A DNA stretch of 64,000 nt, from assembly GCF_030445035.2 (NCBI RefSeq), contig NC_080673.1:186043216-186107215 (forward strand). Reading direction: 5' to 3'. A model generated the notes under the pieces. It was given only the letters and a program-made list of their open reading frames with translations. It made no database searches and had not been told where the DNA came from. This document shows, in pieces, positions 46,801 through 58,030 of this stretch; within the stretch, counting starts at the first letter, position 1, and each line of letters opens with the position of its first letter. Made by a program: the position numbers and the translations under genes. The stretch comes from Dasypus novemcinctus. Taxonomy: Eukaryota > Chordata > Mammalia > Cingulata > Dasypodidae.

Positions 46801-47944
46801 CTCCAATCAAAAAATTCCTGAATTGGATTTTCCTGGGCTGTTCTGGGGGTATCCATTTGCTTCCAGCCCAGGTAAGCAGAGGTCAACACTATTACAACCT
46901 GACAACTGGAAACTTAGACAAAGGATAAGAGATCTTCCAAGGGCTCCTGATCCTCCTTTTTGGTAAATAAATGAAAATCCTTCCTTTTCCAGGGCAAATC
47001 TTGAGTTGCAGATGCCATTTTTTCCCTTCATGGGGAGGTAAGAAAAGTTAGCATTAAACTATGCTAGCATGTAATATTTCGTCTGTTTCCACAGTGTCTG
47101 CTTTAAGGATAAAGCTCTTTTTTCAACACTGAAAGTAAGACTTCTCCTAAATTCATCTGGCTTGCAGGATAATTTACATATCCGATGGAACATTTATTTT
47201 ATCTGACCAGAAATGAAGATGATACAACATTCTTGGCTGAGATTAAAAATATATAAGGATGGAATATTGATGGCAATACACAGTATAGAGGAGAGCAGCC
47301 TGGATGATGCACTGTGGATGCTGATAAGAATGAAATGGTTCCTAGCTAAAGTGAAATGATAACCTCAAAAGATATAGATTAATGACAATAGTTTCTAAGA
47401 TTGAAAAAGGAGAGGCAAGGATAAAAGAGGAATAAATTTAAGCATTTCAACAAAGGATAGAGAAATTTAAAGGATAATGTTAATTGAATTATGTGTTGTA
47501 ACTAGATAATACTCCATTATACAAAGATGAAAGCTACAGTCATATCAAACCATCTAGTGGGAAGACATCAACTTGAATTCACAAGGGTTATTTTTAAAGT
47601 GGCAGGTTCTAATATCAATCTGAATTTCAGAATCACAATTTTACTCTAAGCTTCTTAATTTGCAATGGTGATAAACTTAGTTTGACTGCTCAGAAGCATG
47701 TATCCAGATTTATGACAATGTCTAAATGTATAAATGATTGTATTTTCACTTTTCATTCAGAGTTTCCTGTTTCATTTTGTATGTATTGAGTTCTCCCGTG
47801 GGTCCATAGTCCCAAATGGTTCAAAGGGCCTCGTTTTTCCAATCTTCATCTATTTAATAAACCTTTCTTAAACTCTGTACTCTGTTCAAGGCACTGAGCT
47901 AAGGCTCAGAGACTAGGAGAAATCAACATGTTTCTTGAAGACAG
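46801..47944. other. No gene recognised
   Basis: Unassigned. Part of 47820-47930 resembles the tail of an old interspersed repeat. Confidence 0.35.
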
Positions 47945-47945
47945 C

Positions 47946-48137
47946 AGCTGTGTATCAGTCACAGTCCTCCAAAGAATTAGAACCAAGAGCTCATGAGATT
48001 GTGGGTACTGGTTAAGTTTGAATTTCTGGGGCAGGCTGAAAAGCTGTGTATCAGTCACAGTCCTCCAAAGAATTAGAACCAAGAGCTCATGAGATTGTGG
48101 GTACTGGTTAAGTTTGAATTTCTGGGGCAGGCTGAAA
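47946..48137. repeat. Exact 96-bp tandem duplication
   Basis: The unit at 47946-48041 is repeated, base for base as far as I can read, at 48042-48137. It starts agctgtgtatcag and ends gcaggctgaaa. The word agctg recurs at the junction and may be the microhomology used. Confidence 0.95.
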
Positions 48138-48453
48138 GCTGAAATTCCAGTGAGAGTGATATTAAAATTATTGAATTTGTATTCCTTAGACTGGAAACAA
48201 AGGAAGGAGTCTAAGGTACAGTCTTGAGACAATTCCTCTGATCTCTGGAACCCTCAGTTTTTGCTGTTACGACCTCCAATTGATTGGATAAGGCCATCCA
48301 CATAATGGAAGGTAATATTTACTTAAGGTCAACTGATTGTAGGCAATAATCTCATCTATGAAATGCCTCCCCAGTAACAAGGAAGCCAATATTTGAACAA
48401 ACTGCTAGACACTATGACCTAGCCAAGTTGATACACAAAATTAACCATCACAG
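47946..48453 (-). mobile_element. MLT2-type ERVL LTR with an internal duplication
   Basis: Minus-strand MLT2: it opens 'ctgtgtatcagtcacagtcctccaaagaattagaacc' (the reverse of the conserved 'ggttct...gagaaccctgac' end) and ends 'gacctagccaagttgatacacaaaattaaccatcaca'. The first 96 bp occur twice in tandem. Confidence 0.82.
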
Positions 48454-48469
48454 GCTGTGTTATTTTTAC

Positions 48470-49099
48470 CTTTATATACCTAGCAAGAGGGCCCAGCTTA
48501 ATATATGCACTTGGTGTTTGTTAAAATGAATTAAACATTTTAGAGAGGCAGAAATGCATGGAATTATAAACTAAGAGAAACAAATAATATCTAACAAGTC
48601 TAGTACCATAAACTCCAAAAGATGGAAGAGATCTTAGATGTTATTTAATCCAATATTTCCTAAGATTTGTTCCATAAGTAAAAAAATGAATGGGTGCTAC
48701 TAAAACAAAAGGGGTTGGACAATTCCTTGGTCAAACAAATTGGGGAAAACAGAAACAAGCAAGTTTCTTCACTTCTCACAAAATTTGATGTGCTAAAATT
48801 CTGAGTTTATCTCAAAAAATAGCATTTCCAATTTAATTTGCTTAAGAGGCATTTTATTGTGTGACTAATGTTCTGACTTGAGGAAGAACTCAACTGGTCC
48901 AATTTCCTTGTTTTTACCCTTCAATCTCAACCATCCTTGACCCAGTATGAAAGATTTTTGTAAATATGCTTAAATAATCTCATAAGTAAGGGATTCTGAA
49001 CAAATTGATCCTATTGATGATAATAGCCTTATTGTTAGAGATCTTTCTAATTTTTGAACTCTAATCTGCTTCACACGACACTAAAGCATCAGAGCCTCA
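48470..49099. other. No gene recognised
   Basis: A short L2-like tail near 48470-48530, otherwise AT-rich unassigned sequence. Confidence 0.35.
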
Positions 49100-49104
49100 C
49101 TAGT

Positions 49105-49745
49105 CCACTCTGTCCACTCAGGACAAATATGGCCCATGACCAATTTTCTTATGGCCCTCAAGCAAGAAATGTCTTTTACATATTTTAAAGGCCATATAAA
49201 AAATGAAGAGGAAATGTAGTGGAGAAATTCGGGTATGCGCGGTATCGAAGGCCAGGACACGAGAATACCGAGAAGGAAGTTGGTTTATTTCGACCGGCCG
49301 GGCTCGGCGGACTCTTGTCCTAATAAAAACCGAGCCCCAAACAGCCTTTTCCAGACCCTTTTATACAGAGGATATAGGATTAGGAAGACTAACAGTGATG
49401 GTAAACAGACCTTTGGTTAGGTTCTTCAGTGTTTGATCTTAGTATCAGATAGGTTATTTCCTCCAGGTGAGTTACATATTCTCCACATCCAAGCCAGTTT
49501 GGATTAGCATATCTTCTACATCATCTGGAGGCAGCCCTGAATACACACTCAGTCTCACATCCCTTCTGAACATTCAAAGACTATAGGGCCTATATTACTT
49601 ATTTGGCCATCTTGGAGACTAGGTACTCTTGAAAATAATTTTGATTTAATGCACAGGCTATATCAGTACAACAGAGACTGTATGTCACCCATAACATAAA
49701 CAACTTATTATTTGGACATTTAGGGGAAGAGTTTGCCAACCTGTC
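49105..49745. mobile_element. Old hAT-type DNA element split by an LTR
   Basis: Left part (about 49105-49214): 'ggcccatgaccaattttcttatggccctcaagc' and 'tcttttacatattttaaaggcc'. Right part (about 49661-49745): 'caacagagactgtatgtcac' to 'gagtttgccaacctg'. Together they form a known old mammalian element of the type that ends 'gtttgccaacccctg'. I recognise the pattern without being sure of its name. Confidence 0.6.
49215..49655 (-). mobile_element. CpG-rich solo LTR, minus strand
   Basis: Read on the minus strand it has a TATA-like tataaaag (about 49358-49365), about 75 bp further an AATAAA (about 49287-49292), a GC- and CpG-rich stretch between them, and a 3' end ...ccactaca. The opening (tgtgcatt) and the flanks ggaaa (49210-49214) and ggcta (49656-49660) match in only 3 of 5 positions, so the 5' edge and TSD are tentative. 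The many intact CpGs suggest a fairly recent insertion. No ERV genes remain. Confidence 0.65.
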
Positions 49746-49753
49746 TTGTAGAG

Positions 49754-50607
49754 AAGTGGTCTCCAAATTTTTGGTCATGTGCTCTATGGTACGCAACCTC
49801 CAAGATAATCCCTGCATCCTGGTATTCATACCCTAATATGATTCCCTTCCTTGAGCATGGACTGGACTTAGTAACTCACTTATACTCTATTCCATTTAGC
49901 ATATTTATTTCTATTCTATTCCATGGGATAGGAAATAGCAAAAGTGATGAGATGCTACTTCTGAGATTAGGTTATAAAAAGACTTTTGTTTCCAACGTGG
50001 ATGCCCTCTCTCCCTCTGTTACTTGTCCACTGAGTGGAAAGCCAGCCGCCATGTTGTGAGATGCCCTATAAAGAGGCAAGGAAATGAGAAAGAGCTCCAG
50101 TCAACAACCAATGAGGAACTGAGTCACTTCATCCAATAGTCTGCAAAGAACCAAATCCTATCAACACTCAATTGAGAACTTCAGACAGATTCCTCCCCAG
50201 CTGAGCCTTCAAATGTGACCACAACCTTGGTATAGCTTTATCTTAAGTTCATGAGAGACCTTGAGCTAGCTAAATTGCACCCAGATTCCTGACCCTCAGA
50301 AATTTTGAGATAATAAATGTTTGCTGTTTTAAGCTGTCATATTTTAGTAATTTGTTATACAGCAATACATAATTAATGCATACCTGTTAGTAAAAAAATT
50401 TGCCACCTGTACTCCCAATATATGTATACTTACAATTAATTATAAACATGTAATAATGCAAAATTTTGTTTCAAAATCAGTAAAGATACTATTCTTCCTA
50501 ATTTTTAAATAAAAATTGAGAAACATTTTAAAAACTTTCTTCCCACACCTCAATGTATTGGTTTGTAGATCCCTTGAGGGGCCCATACCCTACTTTGGAG
50601 GCCACTG
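49754..50607. mobile_element. hAT-type DNA element split by an MLT1 LTR
   Basis: The ends are an imperfect inverted repeat: aagtggtctccaaa at the left, and at the right tttggaggccactg, which reads cagtggcctccaaa in reverse. The 8-bp flanks ttgtagag (49746-49753) and ttacagaa (50608-50615) agree at 5 positions and differ only by transitions, as expected for an old hAT 8-bp TSD. Between about 49787 and 50380 it is interrupted by MLT1. Confidence 0.7.
49787..50380 (+). mobile_element. MLT1 MaLR LTR nested in a hAT element
   Basis: Starts tggtacgcaacctccaag and runs through 'gactggacttagtaactcact', 'gattaggttataaaaagac', 'agccagccgccatgttgtgag' and 'cagaaattttgagataataaatg', with AATAAA near its end, finishing 'caatacataattaatgca'. 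This is the MLT1 order. The hAT sequence resumes afterwards. Confidence 0.85.
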
Positions 50608-50615
50608 TTACAGAA

Positions 50616-52069
50616 CATCATAATGACACAAACACTTCTAAAAATAGTAAACACTTTGAAGTTTTAGTTAATTGATCACTATATCTTTTAAATAGAACCA
50701 AAACTTTCTATTTAAAATTTTTTATTCCTTCATGTTAATCAATGGACAACTCATCACAGATGTTACCTTGGAAACCTATACTTAGGTTTGTAGAAAATGT
50801 TCAGATGTCTTAGAAATTTTCTGTCTTGAGGGTTATTTGGCCACTGAAGAAGGATGCTAACAGCTGTGGGAGAAGCAATTAGTGTCCATTCTATTCTGAT
50901 TGACAATTCTGCAAAATGCCCAGTAGCATTTTCTATGTTTTTACAAAATGGCGACCTTCTGTTTCTAAGAGCTGGATAGCTATTGAGTTTTGTGTGCAGT
51001 TAGTCTGCGGATGCCCCATGTGGCTCCCAATTAGGAAATCATCCAGACTGAGATATAAAAGAGGAAGATAAGACTTTCACAGTGAGGTATGAACAGAGAT
51101 TTCAGGCATGCAGAATACATGAATATCAACTTTTAGGAGCATTCAATTAAAAATGCAAAGGCAGAGCTCTCTGGGAAACTGGGAGGCTGCTGAATGAAAG
51201 GAGAGAGATTAGTGAGAACCCTGAGATGGAAGCACTGTTTTCATACAATGCCCTAATCAGGACAAGTGGCAGTTGTTATGAAGCAGCAAGATTTGGAACA
51301 ATGCCTTTCCCAGGGAAGCAGTCAATACAAAACAAGTGTTACAGTAGGACAATACTGACTTGTGCACATGAAAGAAAATAATTGCTTCAAGACTTTATGC
51401 CCTACATCTGGTGAGATTTCTTGGCCCAGGGACAAAATTATTAAAAACTGGAGAGTAATGGGCTCTTTTTCCTTTGACTTCCAAACTTTCTACTTTTCTC
51501 ACTATGCATCTCATATTATCCTAATTATCTAAGTTAGTGCATTAATAGAGAAATACTATGATTTTCCATTTTCCCTAATTAAGACTATTAGGAAGACATT
51601 TTATGCTCTTATTTTTTTAATGAAATTCAATTTCAAATCCCTGTATCAGATCCTATTAGCTGCTACATTAGAACATATAATATGTCATTGGGGGCAAAAT
51701 GCCTAAATCAAAAATTAGATCCAAACTTGAAGAATACAAACTATTACAGTAACATAGTCATGGTTCTTTGCATATATTTCATCCTGTATAAAATAAAACT
51801 TTCCACGTGTGAAGTTTTAATCAACTATGCCTCTAGGAAATATTATGACATATAAGACCTGGAAAGAAATTTTGCCATTCCATCTTTTTAATATTAGGGT
51901 GTCCAGATGAAAGATTGCAAATATTTTAAGGAAGGGTGTGGGAGTTGATTTGGGGAGTTGACCTACACCATACTGTTATCTTAAAAGTAGCAAAAGATGA
52001 AAAATTCGTTCAATGAATTCAGCATGAAGCTGAGCATGAAGCTAATTATGATAGGGTAACACACTGGAG
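50616..52069. other. No gene recognised
   Basis: Mixed sequence with few repeats recognised. No ORF is supported. Confidence 0.4.
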
Positions 52070-52150
52070 GCAGGAATTGGCTTTTATTTATATTCCTAGT
52101 ATCCAACTCATAGTAGGTATTCAATAAAAGATTTTTGAATAAATGGATAA
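52070..52150 (+). mobile_element. L2 LINE 3' terminal fragment
   Basis: 'tatccaactcatagtaggtattcaataaaag' is the L2 end signature. Confidence 0.6.
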
Positions 52151-52194
52151 GCACCTTGCTCTCACCCTTAAGGACCTTGCAATCTACTTGGAAT

Positions 52195-52365
52195 TAATGG
52201 GCATTCTCTCATGTAATCTTCACTATGTCTCTGTGAAGAATATACTTTTAAGTTAATTTTGTAAATGAGGAAACAGGGTCTTCAGGTTATCTGAAACTGA
52301 GGACTGGTGGGTAAAGGAGGAAGGAATTCAATCCTATCTGTTTGACTCTAGAGTCGGCTGTTAAT
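52195..52365 (-). mobile_element. MIR SINE fragment
   Basis: 'tctcatgtaatcttcac' and 'tttgtaaatgaggaaacagggtcttcagg' match the reverse complement of the MIR core and head. Confidence 0.7.
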
Positions 52366-53255
52366 TTGTAGTTGCATCTTTCAGCTACTGATGGGATGTC
52401 ACTTTTGAGAGCCGAGGACCATCCTCAATGATCTTCTGTAAGTCCTGAACTCTTTAAAATGTTTTCTCCCATCACCTATTGGTCTCCCCCTGAAAATGTT
52501 ATAGAATAACAATTTAGCCTCCATAGGAAACCTTCCAGCCATTATAAAACTCAAGGACATATATATTCCAAAGCATGAGGCAAACCATAATTCAAGTAAA
52601 ACCTTGAGGCCTCCCTGGCAGGACACTTTGCATGTACCCAGTTCTCTGAACAACTACCATGATGACAGTCAATGCTTGGGGAAGTTTTCCTTTTCATTCT
52701 TGAACAGTAGGGATTTTTCCCAGTGATTATCTGTCACCATCTGAAAGTGGTAAGTTCTATGAAAAGTTTAATGGCCAATAAAGGATTTCTAGATAACCCC
52801 ATGAAGGGTACTCTCAATTTTGCTATTCTCACAGCACGTCTCACATATACGCTTCGAGAACACAGTGATAGTCAGATTTTCACTGGAGCTCAGAATCTTC
52901 TGTTCATCTTGAAACAGCTGAGCGTGGTGAAGGCTCAGCTCAGAATAATGATAAAACACTTTTCGTAGTTGGCAGTCAATAAACTTTGGTGCCTTGTTTT
53001 TAGCTACCAGCTTAAAGTTTTTAGTATAAGGTTTGATAAATATTTTTTAAACTTAATAAATAAATTTGGATAAAAGGAAGTGTACAATGGGTAAATATGT
53101 TAGAAAACATAAATGACAATTAGGATATTTAGAGCTCACCAACAGAAACAAGTTCCACACAACCATAATAGTCTCAGTAATTTGCTGTGGGTTTTTTTGC
53201 TTTTGTTTGTGTTTTTCAGTATTAAATATTCAAACTACATCATTCTTTCCTGACA
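52366..53255. other. No gene recognised
   Basis: AT-rich sequence with short ORFs on both strands (52399-52653 minus, 52723-52968 plus) that have no support. No repeat named. Confidence 0.4.
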
Positions 53256-53268
53256 CTCTATCACTCTT

Positions 53269-53679
53269 TTTTTTTTAAGATTTATTTATTTATTTGTTTT
53301 TCTCCCTCCCCGCCCCCCCCCACCGTTGTCTGTTCTCTGTGTCTATTTGCTGCGTTTTCTTTGTCCGCTTCTGTTGTTGTCAGTGGCACAGGAATCTGTG
53401 TTTCTTTTTGTTGTGTCATCTTGTTGTATCAGCTTTCCATGTGTGCAGCACCATTCCTGGGCAGGCTGCACTTTCTTTCACGCTGGGCAGCTCTCCTTAC
53501 AGGGTGCACTCCTTGCATGTGGGGCTTCCCTATGCGGGGACACCCCTGCGTGGCACGGCACTCCTTGCGCACATCAGCACTGTGCATGGGCCAGCTCCAC
53601 ACGGGTCAAGGAGGCCCGGGGTTTGAACCGCGGACCTCCCATGTGGTAGATGGATGCCCTAACTACTGGACCAGGTCCG
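53269..53679 (-). mobile_element. DAS-type SINE, 3' half of a U6-SINE chimera
   Basis: Full minus-strand SINE from an A tail (T tract at 53269-53277) through the body to the tRNA-like head, with A-box region 'tggtccagtagt' and B-box ggttcaaaccc. On its 5' side it joins the U6 copy with no gap. The TSD is not at this junction but beyond U6, so both parts arrived in one event. Confidence 0.95.
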
Positions 53680-53786
53680 AAAAATATGGAATGCTTCATG
53701 AATTTGTGTATCATCCTTGCGCAGGGGTCATGCTAATCTTCTCTATATCATTCCAATTTTAGTATATGTGCTGCCGAAGCCAGCAC
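53680..53786 (-). pseudogene. RNU6 pseudogene: U6 snRNA retrocopy, full length, 5' half of a U6-SINE chimera
   Basis: U6 is the spliceosomal RNA that pairs with U2 and the 5' splice site. All 107 positions are present on the minus strand, from gtgct to the terminal run of five Ts, including the 'agcacatatactaaaat' region, the ACAGAG box (here atagag) and the 'agcatg' AGC triad region. By my count it differs from the canonical U6 at 8 positions, seven of them transitions, four at CpG. The natural upstream PSE and TATA cannot be carried by an RNA copy, and none is obvious, so it is most likely silent. Confidence 0.95.
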
Positions 53787-53799
53787 CTCTATCACTCTT

Positions 53800-54189
53800 G
53801 AAAGAGGTTCAGCCACATTTGGTCAAGAGTCTTTATCCATTCACTTAGAATTAGATATGACTGAGAAACCTGGCAGTTCTTATTCCACAAAATTCACAGA
53901 GTGCCAAATACAGCAAAGACGGGAGCTTTCAGGAACACATCAGAACTGGTCACACCAAATTTTTCAGTAATGTCCGATCTATAGCATACCAATAATCCAA
54001 AATGAATGCTTCCTGTAACCATGCTCATAGAGATCAGAGAATTGCTCTTGCAACCTTGTGGGATGCATTACCAGGTCTTTGGGCATTTGTCCTTCAGACC
54101 TACTGTCTAGAGATACATGGACTTGATGGGAGCAAAGAAAAAGTTTTCAATCTCAAAAGGTTTTTTTCAATTTAAAAACATTTTCAGAT
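53800..54189. other. No gene recognised
   Basis: Unassigned unique-looking sequence following the chimera. Confidence 0.4.
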
Positions 54190-54350
54190 ATATAATTTGA
54201 TCCTCATACTAACCTCATTTTAAGAACACCCATTCCACAGTTAAGGGAAGCTGTTCAGAGAAGTTAAAAGACACGATTAAGATCCAGGCAATTAAATTGT
54301 GGGGTTAGAGGCTGTGCTCAGGTCTTGTGATTCTTTAAGCCGTTACTCTT
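54190..54350 (-). mobile_element. MIR SINE fragment
   Basis: 'cctcattttaagaacacccattccac' and 'cagagaagttaaaagacacg' read as the reverse complement of a MIR. Moderate divergence. Confidence 0.6.
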
Positions 54351-54389
54351 TCCATCTCCCCAATCTTAAGGTTACCCGATGGCATACAC

Positions 54390-54571
54390 CAATGGCTCTC
54401 AAATTGGGCAACTACAGCAGCAGCAGCACCTGGGAACTTGTTAGAACTGAGATGGCTTGGATCTCACTCCAACCTCCTGAATCAGAAACACTGGCATGGT
54501 CCCCATCCCCCAATCAGTTTTAACAAGCCCTCCAGGTGATTCTGATGTACTCTCAAGTTTGAGAACCACTG
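54390..54571 (+). mobile_element. MER5A-type hAT element with 8-bp TSD
   Basis: Opens caatggctctcaaattggg and ends agtttgagaaccactg (inverted ends), with the internal MER5A text 'cacctgggaacttgttag', 'actgaatcagaaac' type and 'caggtgattctgatg'. Flanks gcatacac (54382-54389) and gcatatgc (54572-54579) agree at 6 of 8 positions, the two differences being transitions. Non-autonomous, extinct. Confidence 0.92.
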
Positions 54572-54579
54572 GCATATGC

Positions 54580-55479
54580 TAAACATAATGGGCTAAAGAT
54601 TCTATGGTTAACATTGCATATCAAACTTCCTAGGGACCAACCCCTATGTTGCTACTTGTGGTATCAGAAAGTCATCCTGATAGCAAGCATCCCAAAACTT
54701 CATAGCCCTAAGGGTAGAATTCTTAAAGCTTTTTCATACACTGTGGATGACTGGGCCTTTAACTTACAGCTTCTCTTCTCATTATCCCTGCCATTTGGGG
54801 ATAAAGGAAATGAGTCTTATTTCTTTAAGTCAAGATCATCCAAATAATCAGTTTTGTGAAAGACCTTGATCCTATGCTAGTCCTTTTTCAAGGGCCTTTA
54901 ATTCCTTAGCATTCTGCCCAGAACAGTGTTTTTTCTAGTTCATGAGCAGCCAGAAAAGTGTTCTTCCTCCCACCCCCTGCCCATACCAGGCCCAATAAAC
55001 AGCAATTCTTCTAAGGACTTTTCCCACTGCAGTAAAGTGTGCATGTCTTGTAATTCATAGAAGAAAAAGAAAGGAGGTTAAGCCCCCATGTCTTATGCTC
55101 CATAGCCCTCTGTATTTCTCCTTTCCAGTACTCATCACACTTCTAATTACTTGTTCAATGTCACTGTCTAATTACTTGTTCCCCACATAGTCTCTATTAA
55201 GACTTTTAGAGGTCCTAAACTCTGACAAGATAATGGCATCTCATACAACACCATTTTGGGTTTCAAATTTTTTAAAAAAATGAACATTTTAGGATAAGTT
55301 TAAGAAGTTCAATAAAGGCATTGATTTTTCCCATCATGACTGCTTCAAAGCTTTACTCCAAATACACATATAAAATTTATCTTTGAAAGGGAGGGGTGCT
55401 GCTCCCTTGCTGCTGTCATGGTCATGGTCTTCCTGTGGGTAATCCAGCACTGTTTCCACATAAATGGTTTTCCACAAGG
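54580..55479. other. No gene recognised
   Basis: About 55080-55220 has a weak L2 flavour, with the word tctaattacttgttc occurring twice 25 bp apart. ORF 54614-54847 is unsupported. Confidence 0.35.
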
Positions 55480-55600
55480 ACCAGAGCCATGTCTGTCTCG
55501 TTCAGATTGTAAATCCAGCATGGAACAATGATTGACCCAAACAGGTTCTTAATAAATATCTAAAGAAATAATCAGTAGATGAATGAGTAAGTGAAGAGTG
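55480..55600 (+). mobile_element. L2 LINE 3' end fragment
   Basis: 'gagccatgtctgtctcgttcag' and 'ggttcttaataaatatct' follow the L2 3' end. Confidence 0.55.
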
Positions 55601-57699
55601 AGAGGATGGAGAAAAAGGAAGAGAATGAGGAAGGAAAGATAAAGCAACAGAGAAGAAAGGAGGATACAGGAGGGGGGAAGGGAGGGAAGAAATCACACCA
55701 GTTGGTTAGAATAGTAACACGTTTACCCTAAGTTAGGGAAAAAAGTACTAGTTCCAGACTCTCTAGTCCATTACTAGAGCTCAAAGAGTCATCTGTTTCA
55801 TTATTGCTTAATTCTAGAATAGACATTGCCATCATCCTTTTACAGAATGATGAACTGTGCCTTTATTTACTTACATGGCACACTTTTCAATTGTGTAGCA
55901 GCCCATTGCTCACGTTGCCTTTGCCATGGAATTAGGGAAGTGTATCATCAACTTTAAACTTGCAGCTATTGTCCAGTCAATGAGGAGGGCCCACCATGCA
56001 GGCAGCAGGTAGTGTTGTGATATGTGATTAGCTATTCAGCAGTTAGAGTCCTCAGAACTTCTAAATGCTGTCACCCCAGAAAATGAATAGCATTTTTGCT
56101 GACAGCTTTTTTTTTTCGCCTATTCACCCCTTTCTAATGAATCTCTTCTAAACCGAAGTACACATTTAAATAAATTTCACATGCCACATCAAAATGGCAA
56201 TATTAACAGCAATTGTCGCAACAAAATCCCATGCAAATTATAGGGAACTTACACATGCGATACATTTACCAAAATGGGGCTTTTAGATGGCATCAATCTT
56301 GCAAGATGTCAACACAGAGCAATGATATGCAGACCTTATTTTCTACTTTCTCTTGATAAGAACAAAAGTATTCTTTGGCACAGAATTTAAATTCATCAAA
56401 TAAGTGCCCAAGAAGGGATTTATTGTACAGGCTAACATTGAGTAAGGAAAGCCCATATGCTATGCATAAAGCCTCCTGTATCTTTAGGTCCCCAGATCCT
56501 AATGTGACAAGGATATTATTATCCAGTAGAGTGGTAAAGTCTTTTATAGAGCCATTTCCCCCCTTAGCCCTGTTATTTTAATTTGTGCACAGATTTTAAC
56601 ACAGGCAATTTCCCCTGCCAGGGCTTTTCACTAATAGAATTAAACTGTCTTAGAAGAACATGGCCTTTGGTTCTTAGTCCACTGGGCTCAAAAGATTATT
56701 TTCTTATGGTGGAGAGTTCTCCACACCACCTGGAGTCCACTATTATCTGCACTGAACACCTCAATCCTCTGCAGCCTTCAAGAGGCTACACACTGGGCCC
56801 AGCATGAAAATGACAAGCATTAGAAAGTTCCAAGAGTTTATTTTCCTCTGACTGGGCATCTCTGCTGCTGGACGCTCATCAATGCCATCACAATGCATGC
56901 CTTCCAATAAGAAATGATCCTAACAGGATTAAATGTAATTTAAAGTCAATCAAGAGTTTACCATCAGGAAGATTTATAATAGACAGTATGATCAGAAGGT
57001 AGAGAATCTGGAAGGTTTTCAGGGGTCCATTCTACTGTTAAAAAAAAAAAAAAAAAGAATGAAAGAAAGGAACATAGGGGAGGAAAAAAATTTATTCATG
57101 ACCAAACCCTTTCACTAGCTTCATTATGCACTCAAATCAATTCACAGTCTATTAAGGCAATAAGAACTGTGCATTGTAATTTTTAAGAACAAAAGAGAAA
57201 GAGAGACATTTACAGAAGAATGGAAAACACAGTGTGATTTCTCCACCATGCTTCTTTATTGCTACTCAAGTGGTAAATAAAATGTTTTCAGTTCTGCACA
57301 ATATGGAACCTGGACCTACAAGAGGCACATCAAGTCCACTACAGAATTATATTCCATGCAAGAAAGCTCTTAAATCATCACTTAGCAGGTAGCAGCAGTG
57401 GGGAGAGTGTCACTTTTCTAGAAAGCACTTCCAATCCCTGGGTTTGCAACAGAGGAATTGAGCACTGGATTGGAGCACTAGTCCAGAGAAGAATAAGCTT
57501 CATATGCAAGAAAGATGAGCTGTTTCTTGGAGGTTCCAGTGGATGCCCTTCAGCAAATCAACTGTTTTAGTGCAGATGAAAGCAATAAGGAAATAAGGTG
57601 AGCAAGTGACAAGAGCTGATTGTCTAAAATTATTTCCCTAATTTTAGAGTCTTTGCATTTAAATTAATAGAAAATAATAATGGGTACCACCAAAAAGAC
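55601..57699. other. No gene recognised; possible conserved AT-rich block
   Basis: 55610-55690 is purine-rich. 56090-56330 is AT-rich unique-looking DNA with an octamer ATGCAAAT at about 56231. 57040-57056 is an A run. No repeat or gene was identified. Confidence 0.35.
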
Positions 57700-57900
57700 A
57701 TTGTAATTACCATTAAGTTGGCAATGTTCTAAGTTATTTTATGCGTATCAAGTCATTTAATCCTCAGCATAGTCCTATGAAGTAGTTTTATTTAGTTCTC
57801 ACTTTACAGATGAGGAAAATAAAAATCAGAGACAGGTGCCTGTGGTCACATGTCCCATAAATGATGGAGTTGGGATCAAACCCTGGGTTAAGTGGGAACA
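57700..57900 (-). mobile_element. MIR SINE
   Basis: 'gtcatttaatcctcagcatagtcctatgaagtag' followed by 'tttacagatgaggaaaat' is the reverse MIR, which extends to 'gatggagttgggatcaaaccctggg'. Confidence 0.85.
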
Positions 57901-58030
57901 GTTTCCATTCACTTATCCCCCATACCTGCTCAGCTGGTAACAGGACATGCAGCACTTTTATCAGGGAATACAGTTGTTTCGATCAATGCCATTTCCGAGG
58001 AAAGTAACTTCTTAGAAGACAGCTTTTTTG

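Larger units (their letters stand above)
53256..53799 (-). mobile_element. U6-SINE chimeric retrotransposition unit with 13-bp TSD
   Basis: The perfect direct repeat ctctatcactctt stands at 53256-53268 and 53787-53799, outside the SINE tail and outside the U6 start. U6 and SINE are in the same orientation, U6 5' of SINE. This is the architecture of template switching during L1-driven reverse transcription: copying began on SINE RNA and moved to U6 RNA. Confidence 0.93.

Noticed and set aside
47906..48232. 108-codon minus-strand ORF with a repeated 32-residue block
   Set aside because: It is produced by the exact 96-bp duplication (96 is divisible by 3) inside an MLT2 LTR.
53680..53786. A functional U6 gene
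   Set aside because: Eight differences from the canonical RNA, no visible PSE or TATA at the proper upstream distance, and the TSD begins directly at the U6 5' end, so it is a retrocopy.
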